A stretch of DNA of 13,172 nt. Source: Gammaproteobacteria bacterium. Lineage in GTDB: Bacteria > Pseudomonadota > Gammaproteobacteria > UBA9339. Location of the stretch: positions 1 to 13,172 of the forward strand of contig JAHIYS010000235.1 of assembly GCA_018814965.1 (NCBI GenBank), read 5' to 3'. The position numbers were made by a program, and so were the translations under genes. Below the pieces are notes generated by a model. That model worked only from the letters and a program-made list of their open reading frames with translations. It was not told the origin of the DNA and did no database searches. Position 1 is the stretch's first letter; each line of letters begins with the position of its first letter. This document shows positions 6,691-13,172 of this stretch, piece after piece.

Positions 6691-6750
6691 GCTGCTGAAA
6701 TCTGAAAATCTTACATACTGGATCCCGTGGTCTTCGCCGCGGGACGACAA
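6691..6750 (+). repeat. 60-bp palindromic repeat, copy 1 (partial element)
   Basis: This 60-bp stretch matches the reverse complement of 7926-7985 at 50 of 60 positions without gaps; the match ends abruptly after GACGACAA. Within it, TCCCGTGG (6723-6730) and CCGCGGGA (6737-6744) pair around TCTTCG, with one G-T wobble. The CTGGATCCCG...CGCGGGA core resembles short palindromic repeats scattered in many host-associated bacterial genomes. It sits in the 237-bp spacer between tsaC and the membrane protein gene, which otherwise holds nothing recognisable besides a weak hairpin near 6773. Confidence 0.72.
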
Positions 6751-6772
6751 CTAGGCGCAATTTTAAATGTAA

Positions 6773-6795
6773 AATCCTAAGCTTAGAAAAGGATT
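6773..6795 (-). terminator. Weak hairpin 3' of the membrane protein gene
   Basis: AATCCT (6773-6778) and AGGATT (6790-6795) form a 6-bp stem, with a CTAAGCTTAG palindrome inside the loop. On the minus strand it starts about 10 nt after the membrane protein stop and runs into TTTTACATTT. The position suits a terminator; the low-GC stem makes it a weak one. Confidence 0.33.
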
Positions 6796-6804
6796 ATAAA
6801 TAAT

Positions 6805-7680
6805 CTATTGGTTTCGTTTGCCATGGCGTATAATTAGGTCGTTATATAAATTAATCAACCCGGTTATTTTTAGCGAAAAAACAAATAAAAAAACCAAGAT
6901 GGCAAAGGCATGATAGGAGGTTAGTAATATTAAACCCAGCGATCCTGTGTCAATAATAGACCTAAGGAAATAGTGCATAATCTCAACAAGCATAAACAAT
7001 AATTTTAAGATAATAACCCATATTATTACTTCCATTATCCAAAACAACAGAATAAAACCATAGATTCGCAATATAGATCTAATATTGGAAATGATAGAAA
7101 GCGCTTTTTTTATTGAAGGAAAAACTCGAGCTTCATTTAGCAAGATCTCAAATAAGGAAATAATCATTAAGTATGTTATTGGGAGAAATATTAATCTTAG
7201 TGTTATAAAAGGAAGGCTTTCTAAAGGTCTGCCATGATTAATTATGTAAAGAGGAAGAACTATGGCAACACTTGGGATTAAGAAAACTAGAGATACGATT
7301 GCCAATGTGGAAAATTTATTAAAAGTATTTTTTAGGGGCCAAATATAATCAACCACTCCATTAGCAATGATATTATATATAAATGAGGTAAGCCAACCAA
7401 AGAAAATGACACCAAAAACAAATAGAGTAAGAAAAAACAAAGCGTAATACATATAATCAGAATAAACTAATCTAGCTGTTAGCAATTCATTTAAACCAAT
7501 GCGGGGAAGACATATGGAGGAAAAATGAAATAAACGGCAAGATACAATCAAACCAGAAACAATCACAGAAATAATTATTGGTAAAAAAGAAATCTTTAAA
7601 AAAGGAACGGCAAGTGACTTATATGACTTAAAGGTATTGATAAATAGATTCAAAATTGACTGCGAAGTTGTTGGCAACAT
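6805..7680 (-). CDS. Six-helix integral membrane protein of unknown function
   Basis: I do not recognise the family. The 291-aa product is strongly hydrophobic, with predicted helices at about 26-48, 76-103, 125-147, 158-180, 205-236 and 246-272 and no cleavable signal sequence. Short polar ends (TTSQSILNLFINTFKSYKS at the start, NLYNDLIIRHGKRNQ at the end) probably face the cytoplasm. The overall plan resembles bacterial YciC/DUF-type six-helix proteins, but no diagnostic motif supports that. The ATG at 7680 has AAAGG 9 nt upstream (7690-7694). TTGTTA/TAAAAT with 17-bp spacing lies at 7718-7723 and 7695-7700, but a start from it would remove that ribosome site, so the promoter is unresolved. 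The gene stands alone, bracketed by inverted copies of a palindromic repeat. Codon usage looks like the neighbours. Confidence 0.75.
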   Translation of the reverse strand: MLPTTSQSILNLFINTFKSYKSLAVPFLKISFLPIIISVIVSGLIVSCRLFHFSSICLPRIGLNELLTARLVYSDYMYYALFFLTLFVFGVIFFGWLTSFIYNIIANGVVDYIWPLKNTFNKFSTLAIVSLVFLIPSVAIVLPLYIINHGRPLESLPFITLRLIFLPITYLMIISLFEILLNEARVFPSIKKALSIISNIRSILRIYGFILLFWIMEVIIWVIILKLLFMLVEIMHYFLRSIIDTGSLGLILLTSYHAFAILVFLFVFSLKITGLINLYNDLIIRHGKRNQ

Positions 7681-7854
7681 GGTAACGAGCCTTTATTTTA
7701 AAATAATATTCTAATTTTAACAAAGATCACAGACATTAACTACCAGAAAACTGCTGTTGGCGGAAAGGATTATGGCATGGCTATAAATTTTATTGTCTTT
7801 GGGCAGTATGGATTAGGCGCATGAATTTTAACCACTGGTTTTCTTATTTAAGTG

Positions 7855-7985
7855 GCTGTTGCAAGCTGAAGTTTCTTGCTATTTTTTTTGGGCTCCGTTT
7901 TTCAACGGGGCGACAATCTTGATGGTTGTCGTCGGGCGGCGAAGATCGCGGGATCCAGAATACAAGATTTTTAGATTGCAACAGC
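7855..7985 (-). repeat. 131-bp palindromic MITE-like element, copy 2, with 10-bp terminal inverted repeats
   Basis: GCTGTTGCAA (7855-7864) and its perfect reverse complement TTGCAACAGC (7976-7985) bound a 131-bp GC-richer block. Inside are two further hairpins: GCTCCGTT/AACGGGGC around 7892-7911, and CGACAA/TTGTCG (7911-7916, 7926-7931). Bases 7926-7985, reversed, are 83% identical to 6691-6750. The reading frame across it on the minus strand contains words such as VFWIPRSS that are typical of translated intergenic repeats, not of a real protein. No transposase is present, so the element would be non-autonomous or a fossil. Confidence 0.65.
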
Positions 7986-8023
7986 TTCTTTAAACAAAAG
8001 TAATTCAGCTTCCTCCATTGAAT

Positions 8024-8051
8024 TTGCTCCGTCTTTGGCTTGCAATGACAG
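8024..8051 (-). repeat. Possible decayed intergenic repeat fragment
   Basis: The sequence TTGCTCCGTCTTTGGCTTGCAATGACAG resembles the widespread short repeats of the form 'TTGCTTCGTC...CGCAATGACAG' in intracellular and host-associated bacteria, and echoes GCTCCGT...GCGACAA in the element just to the left. Recognition is by general pattern only. Apart from this and the 131-bp element, the 7681-8124 spacer holds no gene that I can support. Confidence 0.28.
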
Positions 8052-8124
8052 CAAAAAACCTCGGATCGCAATAGACCCACAAAGGGAGGATTAAAGTAGG
8101 GCTAAAGAGAAGATCCCATTCTTT

Positions 8125-9252
8125 CTAAATTGCAGGAGAGCCTATAGTCGGTTGCTCTTTTTCTGGTCCCTGGGGATCGTTTGGTGGATTGTTTAATGCC
8201 TCAATGGTTTTTTGAGGAAGAGAACATCTTGCTGTTTCTTCATGTTTTATCCAAAGTGATTTTCGAGAAGACTTCATTAGGTTTGCAATGCTTGGAATAA
8301 AAGAGAATATTTTTAATATATTCTTCCAGCTCAAAATGTCTAAGTGGGTTTTTTGTGCTTCATTTCCTGCGATTTTAAAATCATTTACTATCTTTTTTTC
8401 TTGGGTTAGATCGGGATTTTCTTGTGAATACCAATCAAGCAAGTTTTTTGCTGCGGTTGCCATGGGTTGAGCCTTGGGATTTTGTTTTGTTAAATCTTGA
8501 ACCGTTTTTAGCCACTCATTGGCTTGAATTAGACCAGTTTTTTTTATTTCAGCTTGCTCTATTGTTTTTGTTAGACCAGTTTTACTTTGCAAGAATTGGC
8601 AAAGATCTTCTTCTGAACCGCCAGCCAAGGCAAGGGTTAATAATTCTTTATTATGGGAGGAAAAAGCCCGTTTTAAGTTTTCCTCTAATTCATCTTCTGA
8701 AATGTTTTGGGATTTTCCAACCCAAAGATAGTCCAATCCTGCTTCACTTAACTTAGTTAAAGTGGCAAAGATCTCTTCTTTATGGGGGTCTGCTTGAAAA
8801 ACTGGAGTAGCAAAATATTCTGTCATAAGACCAGGGTGTTGTATAAACTTAGTTAGAGCATCATATAGGGTTAGATTAGGATTTTTCTCTTTTAAATCTG
8901 TGAGCATCAGTCGTAATCTTTCCCCCCTTAGCTCTGTATTACCACCTCGGTTTGAAAACGAAAAAAAGGTTTCTCTAAATTTAACCTTAAATTCATCTGG
9001 TCCCTCATGGGTGTCAGGAAAAATATAGCATTCCAGTTCATTTAGGGTGCTTTTCTTCATGAGCTCTATCTCATCTGGTAAAAAAGTATCTTTATCAACC
9101 AAAATCTTACTATGGTTTTCAACGGTAGATTTTAGTTGTTCTACGATACAGCTTTTAACGAAGTAATGAGTGGTTTTGGGGTCTCTCATTAAGGGGGTAA
9201 TGGCTTCCAATATTGTTTGTTGGATGTTTTGTTCGTTATAATTTACGGTCAT
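8125..9252 (-). CDS. Unknown soluble protein encoded downstream of pta; possible secreted effector
   Basis: I do not recognise the family. The product is 375 aa from the ATG at 9252 (a GTG at 9258 would add two residues; neither has a clear ribosome binding site). It is mostly polar and helical, with no signal peptide. One hydrophobic stretch near residues 312-326 (ILKIFSFIPSIANLM) could be a membrane-contact helix. The last about 25 residues are Pro/Asn/Glu-rich (NNPPNDPQGPEKEQPTIGS), with glutamates at -10 and -12. This loosely resembles the C-terminal signals of Dot/Icm type IVB effectors, which favour an E-rich block, but that is weak evidence. It starts 23 nt after the pta stop and is likely co-transcribed with gyrB-ackA-pta, so a housekeeping role linked to acetate metabolism is an equal possibility. 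Confidence 0.72.
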   Translation of the reverse strand: MTVNYNEQNIQQTILEAITPLMRDPKTTHYFVKSCIVEQLKSTVENHSKILVDKDTFLPDEIELMKKSTLNELECYIFPDTHEGPDEFKVKFRETFFSFSNRGGNTELRGERLRLMLTDLKEKNPNLTLYDALTKFIQHPGLMTEYFATPVFQADPHKEEIFATLTKLSEAGLDYLWVGKSQNISEDELEENLKRAFSSHNKELLTLALAGGSEEDLCQFLQSKTGLTKTIEQAEIKKTGLIQANEWLKTVQDLTKQNPKAQPMATAAKNLLDWYSQENPDLTQEKKIVNDFKIAGNEAQKTHLDILSWKNILKIFSFIPSIANLMKSSRKSLWIKHEETARCSLPQKTIEALNNPPNDPQGPEKEQPTIGSPAI

Positions 9253-9275
9253 AATCACAATGATACTAATTTATA

Positions 9276-10823
9276 TTATTGTTTATCTAAAGCTTGAACA
9301 GCAGTAATAGCGATTGTAAAAACAATGTCAGTTACTGAACAACCACGCGATAGATCATTAACTGGTTTTCGTAATCCTTGTAACATGGGTCCTACACAAA
9401 CTATCCCAGTATTACGCTGAACCATTTTGTAAGATATATTACCTACGTTTAAATCAGGCATGATAAATACATTGGCATGTCCAGCTACTTTGCTGTCGGG
9501 GAGTTTTATTCGAGCAGTTTCTTCGGAAACTGCGGTGTCATACTGTATTGGTCCTTCAATCTCTAGGTCGGGGCGTAGTGTTTTTACAATACTGGTAGCA
9601 GCTATTGTGTTATCAACGCTTGGCCCAAAACCAGAGGTTCCAGTGCTATAACTTAACATAGCTATCTTAGGGGTGATGTGAAATGAGGCCGCAGATTTTG
9701 CGCTTTGAATGGCAATATCGGCAAGCTCTTCTGGTGTGGGATTAGGATTAATGGCGCAATCACCAAAAACTAAAACTTGTTCTGGCAGGCACATAAAAAA
9801 TACGGATGAAACTAGTTTTACGTCAGGCGGGGTTTTTATAATTTGAAAAGCTGGTCGGATAGTATTTGCTGTTGTATGTATTGCTCCTGATACTAGGCCA
9901 TCAACTTCGTCAAGGTGTAGCATCATGGTGCCAACCATTACCTGGTCTTCTAATTGTTTTCTTGCTTCTTCAACAGACAAGCCTTTAGATTTTCTAACCT
10001 CACATAAAGGAGCAACATACTTTTCTGCCACACGTTTGGGATTGATGATTTCTATTTTTTCATTTAGGGTTATTTTTAGGGTGTCACAGGTGCTAAGAAT
10101 TTTATTTTCATCTCCAAGCAAAATACATTGAGCAATACCTTGAAGGGCGCAAATATTTGCTGCTTCAATGGTGCGGGGCTCCTCCCCTTCAGGAAGAACT
10201 ATTTTTTTATTAGCGCCTCTTGCCTTTTCAATCAGATGGTATTTGAATGTTGCTGGTGTCAGGGGCGTTGTTATTGGATGATCTAAAAAGTTCTTTATTG
10301 AAGCAAAATCAATGTTATTATTCGAGTCGTTTATTAATGGAAGTTTCAAATCAAAAAGATCCATATGTTTTTCTATTAAAGATAGTTCTAAGTCTGAGTT
10401 TGGATGAGCAATGAACCCAATAATTGTTTGTTTGTAGCGATGCTGGTAAGGATTGCTAACAATTTTTAGTTCACGAAGAGATTTTTCTAAACCTGGTTCT
10501 AATGTGGTGACAAAAACTATAGCCGCCCCTAATGAGGTGGCAATAGAAAAATTTAATTCTGCTGCATAAGGTTTGTTTATGGGGCATCCCTGGACAATAA
10601 CCACCTCATTATTCGCTGAAAGTTGTTCGTGTTGTTTGGTGATGGCTATGAGCAAATCATCTAAAAGATCCGGAGCTAGAAATTGTTCTACGATGTTGGG
10701 ATCGAGTTCTGGCAACATAGCGGTAGGAATATTTTGTTCTACCAATAATGCTTTTAGGTTTTTTGCAGGTATCTTCGGGTCGACATCTAAAGCTGCTGGT
10801 ATTAGTATGATTGTACGAGTCAC
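9276..10823 (-). CDS. pta: Phosphate acetyltransferase, shortened long-form
   Basis: Pta converts acetyl-CoA and phosphate to acetyl phosphate and CoA; AckA then makes acetate and ATP. The catalytic domain fills residues about 190-515, with IVLPEGEEPRT at 208-218, VSGAIHTTANTIRP at 311-324, SYSTGTSG at 391-398, PIQYD at 425-429, PDLNVGN at 456-462 and GPMLQGLRKPVNDLSRG at 478-494. Residues 1-about 165 match the N-terminal NTPase-like domain of E. coli Pta (714 aa): MTRTIILIP, then VVIVQG and NFSIATSLGAAIVFV. The glycine-rich loop is gone (AALDVDPKIP) and the middle DRTGG region, nearly 200 residues, is missing. The result, 515 aa, lies between the short (about 330) and long forms. The GTG start at 10823 has AGG 7-8 nt upstream. 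It lies 53 bp after ackA. Confidence 0.93.
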   Translation of the reverse strand: MTRTIILIPAALDVDPKIPAKNLKALLVEQNIPTAMLPELDPNIVEQFLAPDLLDDLLIAITKQHEQLSANNEVVIVQGCPINKPYAAELNFSIATSLGAAIVFVTTLEPGLEKSLRELKIVSNPYQHRYKQTIIGFIAHPNSDLELSLIEKHMDLFDLKLPLINDSNNNIDFASIKNFLDHPITTPLTPATFKYHLIEKARGANKKIVLPEGEEPRTIEAANICALQGIAQCILLGDENKILSTCDTLKITLNEKIEIINPKRVAEKYVAPLCEVRKSKGLSVEEARKQLEDQVMVGTMMLHLDEVDGLVSGAIHTTANTIRPAFQIIKTPPDVKLVSSVFFMCLPEQVLVFGDCAINPNPTPEELADIAIQSAKSAASFHITPKIAMLSYSTGTSGFGPSVDNTIAATSIVKTLRPDLEIEGPIQYDTAVSEETARIKLPDSKVAGHANVFIMPDLNVGNISYKMVQRNTGIVCVGPMLQGLRKPVNDLSRGCSVTDIVFTIAITAVQALDKQ

Positions 10824-10876
10824 TGTAGTACCTATAAAAAATTAAATATATTTCTAATTATGCACCAAAAAATAAA

Positions 10877-12073
10877 TTAAGAGTTTAGTGTTAAAGCTAA
10901 AGTGTCTTGAGCTATAAGCAGCTCTTCATTTGTTGGTACTACCATTGCTATTGGGCTCCCTTCTTTAGTAATAATCCCATTATTTTCTTTGCCATTTGCA
11001 TCATTATGTTTTAGATCAATCTTAAACCCCAAAAGTTTTATCCAGGTTAAGGTCCTTTCTCTAACTATAGGAGAATTTTCCCCGATTCCACCGGTAAAAA
11101 TTAAAGCATCAATTCTTCCTAGAGGAACTGTTAATGAAGCAATATATTTTGCTAAACGGTAGCAGAAGATCTCAAGAGCTAATAGAGCCCTTTTCTCTCC
11201 TGCAATAGCTTTGCTTTCTATGGTGCGCATGTCTGAATCAGTGCCAGAAATCCCAAGTAAACCACTTTGTTTATTCAATATGTCTGTTACTTTGTGAATA
11301 TCGTAGCCTAAGTTGTCTACCAGATGAACGTGGAGACTGGGATCTATATCCCCAGAGCGTGTTCCCATTACCAAACCTTCGAGGGGGGTGAATCCCATTG
11401 AGGTATCAACGCTCTTGCCATTTAAAACTGCAGCTACACTACAACCATTGCCTAGATGTGCAGTAATAAAAGCACATTTATTGATGTTCTTTTCCAAAGC
11501 GAGTGCAGCCTGATTGCAAACAAAGCGGTGACTGGTCCCATGAAAACCATAACGACGGATCCCATATTTTTGATACAAATCATATGGAATGGGATAGATA
11601 TAGGCATATTCTGGCATTGTTTGATGGAAAGCGGTGTCAAAAACAGCCACCTGTTTTATTCCAGGAAATTCTCGCATAGTACTTTCAATGCCAAGGACAT
11701 TTGCAGGATTATGAAGAGGAGCTAATGTAGAGCAATCACGAATAGCTTGGAGAACTTTCTCAGTGATAATTGCTGACTTTGTAAATTTTTCTCCACCATG
11801 TACTACCCGATGACCAATTGCTTTTATATCAGTAGTAATGTTTTTAAAAGATTGGATTATTTTGATGATTGCAACGAGAGCCTCGTGATAATCAATGTTT
11901 GGTAGCTTATGGGTTTCTGCTTGTTTTTCTTGTTTGTACTTAATGTTGGCATCATGAGATCCGATGTTTTGAACTAGCCCAGATAAGGAGACCAGGCTTG
12001 ATTGAGGGTCTATAACCGCAAATTTTATGGAAGAACTTCCACAATTTAAGATTAAAACTAAATTTTTTGCCAT
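10877..12073 (-). CDS. ackA: Acetate kinase
   Basis: AckA interconverts acetyl phosphate + ADP and acetate + ATP in the cytosol, the substrate-level ATP step of acetate fermentation, and is reversible. The 398-aa length is normal (400 in E. coli). Family residues are intact: LNCGSSSIKF at 9-18, Arg89 in GHRVVHGGE, Asp146 in FDTAFH, His178 in FHGTSH, Arg239 in GTRSGDIDP, the FTGGIGENS segment in the C-terminal half, and the closing TNEELLIA. It begins 26 bp after the gyrB stop and ends 53 bp before pta, so gyrB-ackA-pta look like one transcription unit. The ribosome site is a weak GGGG 8 nt before the ATG. The kinase and transferase being adjacent is common; gyrB in front is not. Confidence 0.96.
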   Translation of the reverse strand: MAKNLVLILNCGSSSIKFAVIDPQSSLVSLSGLVQNIGSHDANIKYKQEKQAETHKLPNIDYHEALVAIIKIIQSFKNITTDIKAIGHRVVHGGEKFTKSAIITEKVLQAIRDCSTLAPLHNPANVLGIESTMREFPGIKQVAVFDTAFHQTMPEYAYIYPIPYDLYQKYGIRRYGFHGTSHRFVCNQAALALEKNINKCAFITAHLGNGCSVAAVLNGKSVDTSMGFTPLEGLVMGTRSGDIDPSLHVHLVDNLGYDIHKVTDILNKQSGLLGISGTDSDMRTIESKAIAGEKRALLALEIFCYRLAKYIASLTVPLGRIDALIFTGGIGENSPIVRERTLTWIKLLGFKIDLKHNDANGKENNGIITKEGSPIAMVVPTNEELLIAQDTLALTLNS

Positions 12074-12099
12074 TTACAAGACCCCATAAAAAATGGATT

Positions 12100-13172
12100 T
12101 TAAACGTCTAAATTTACAACCTCTAAGGCTCTTTGTTCAATAAACTCACGCCTTGGTTCCACATGATCTCCCATAAGAGTGGTAAATATTTGATCAGCAG
12201 CAACACCATCTTCAATAGTGACTCTTAGCATGCTTCTTGTTTCAGGATTCATTGTCGTATCCCATAGTTGGTCTGGATTCATTTCTCCAAGACCTTTGTA
12301 GCGTTGCAACCCAAGCCCTTTTTTGGCATTAGCCATTAACCAATCAAACATAGCCTCAAAACTAGTAATTGTTTCTTTATGGTCGGCGTGAACTATATAT
12401 GATCCTGGCACAATCAAGTCTTTTATTTTTTCAGATAAGGTTGCTAGGTGCTGATATTCCCCAGAAGAAAAAAAGCTTGAGGGTAGAACATGTTCAATGG
12501 TATTGCCATGAACAGTCATAGTTACAGCTGGAACAAAAATATTTTTATCGGTTATTTCTTTGGTATCAACCTTAATAGTTGATCCTTCTTTTTTGGAAAG
12601 TTCGAGTTCGGTTTTTAATAATTCAGACCATTTTTTTACTTCTTCTTTGTCATGCAGTTGATTGTTATGTAGTTGAGGTAGTTTTAGCATCGCGTTTAAA
12701 ATTACTTTAGGGTATCTGCGTGCTAAGCGCTCAATTATTTGTAAAGATGTGCTGTAATCCAAAATCAAAGATTCTAATATGGAATCGCTAATTGGACTAG
12801 CTGAAGCGCTGGTAAATAGTTGGGTTTTTTCCAAAGCTAGCTGCACTAAAAAATTACTTAATGCATGGTCATCTTTAAGATAGCGTTCAGTATTATTTTT
12901 TTTGACTTTATATAAAGGTGGTTGGGCTATATAAATATAACCATTCTCAATTAGTTCTGGCATCTGACGATAGAAGAAAGTTAAAATCAGGGTGCGAATG
13001 TGGGAGCCATCGATATCAGCATCGGTCATAATTACAATGCGGTGATAACGGATTTTATCTGGGTTATATTCCTCTCTTCCAATTCCGCAACCTAAAGCAG
13101 TAATTAAATTTCCAATCTCTTCTGAGGCTAACATTTTATCAAAGCGAGCCTTTTCAACATTTAAAATTTTTC
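12100..13172 (-). CDS. gyrB: DNA gyrase subunit B (partial, C-terminal 357 codons visible; 5' end beyond window)
   Basis: GyrB is the ATPase subunit of gyrase, which introduces negative supercoils with GyrA. The visible part starts in the Toprim domain and runs to the stop; the reading frame stays open to the right edge (KILNVEKARFDKMLASEE), so the N-terminal ATPase part lies outside. The Toprim metal-binding DADIDGSH and LTFFYRQMPELIENGYIYIAQPPLYKV follow. Then comes a divergent insert of about 170 residues, as in gammaproteobacterial GyrB, then GLQRYKGLGEMNPDQLWDTTMNP and a tail ending REFIEQRALEVVNLDV. RYKGLGEMNPDQLWDTTMNP and this tail identify GyrB rather than ParE. ackA follows after 26 bp. 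gyrB often sits in a dnaA-dnaN-recF-gyrB block; what lies upstream here cannot be seen. Confidence 0.97.
   Translation of the reverse strand, partial: KILNVEKARFDKMLASEEIGNLITALGCGIGREEYNPDKIRYHRIVIMTDADIDGSHIRTLILTFFYRQMPELIENGYIYIAQPPLYKVKKNNTERYLKDDHALSNFLVQLALEKTQLFTSASASPISDSILESLILDYSTSLQIIERLARRYPKVILNAMLKLPQLHNNQLHDKEEVKKWSELLKTELELSKKEGSTIKVDTKEITDKNIFVPAVTMTVHGNTIEHVLPSSFFSSGEYQHLATLSEKIKDLIVPGSYIVHADHKETITSFEAMFDWLMANAKKGLGLQRYKGLGEMNPDQLWDTTMNPETRSMLRVTIEDGVAADQIFTTLMGDHVEPRREFIEQRALEVVNLDV

Noticed and set aside
7695..7723. TTGTTA / TAAAAT promoter (17-bp spacer) for the membrane protein
   Set aside because: The predicted start would fall downstream of the AAAGG ribosome site at 7690-7694, so it cannot serve that start comfortably; AT-rich DNA gives such matches by chance.
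7844..8080. 78-codon open frame on the minus strand
   Set aside because: It runs straight through the 131-bp palindromic element and the decayed repeat; the product looks like translated repeat DNA, not a conserved protein.
8288..8756. Plus-strand open frames opposite the unknown protein and similar ones opposite pta, ackA, yidC and mnmE
   Set aside because: Antisense shadows of genes with clear homology or longer frames; no ribosome sites or conserved motifs.

Overview
The window looks like an AT-rich gammaproteobacterial chromosome segment. Evidence: the rpmH-rnpA-yidD-yidC-mnmE block is in the usual gammaproteobacterial order and the proteins resemble gammaproteobacterial versions (MnmE has exactly the E. 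coli length, and GyrB carries the long insert after its Toprim domain). Low GC, small decayed palindromic repeats and an unrecognised soluble protein with an acidic-polar tail suggest a host-associated lineage such as Legionellales/Coxiellales. That placement is an inference.

Left arm (1-1392, minus strand): the first 132 codons of a NuoE/HoxE/HndA-type [2Fe-2S] thioredoxin-fold subunit that runs off the edge, a SemiSWEET-type sugar carrier, and a universal stress protein. A 634-bp divergent spacer (1393-2026) follows. It holds a GC-richer, hairpin-forming stretch that may be the leader RNA of uspA, two inverted DnaA-box-like sites in very AT-rich DNA, and a strong promoter for rpmH. dnaA, often next to rpmH in gammaproteobacteria, is absent.

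Centre (2027-6567, plus strand): rpmH, rnpA, yidD and yidC overlap by 1, 8 and 4 bases and form one translation/RNase P/membrane-insertion operon. mnmE and tsaC follow. They encode two enzymes that modify the tRNA anticodon loop at U34 and A37. mnmG is not beside mnmE.

Right arm (6805-13172, minus strand): a six-helix membrane protein of unknown function is bracketed by two inverted copies of a 60-bp palindromic repeat (83% identical). Upstream of it in transcription order, gyrB (cut by the window edge), ackA, pta and an unknown 375-aa protein run head to tail with short gaps, probably as one unit. AckA and Pta form the acetyl-CoA to acetate route that yields ATP. Pta has lost the central DRTGG region of the long family form. 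Together with the hydrogenase/diaphorase-like NuoE homologue, this suggests, without proof, a fermentative or redox-balancing energy metabolism.

I saw no tRNA, rRNA, CRISPR array, transposase or phage gene.
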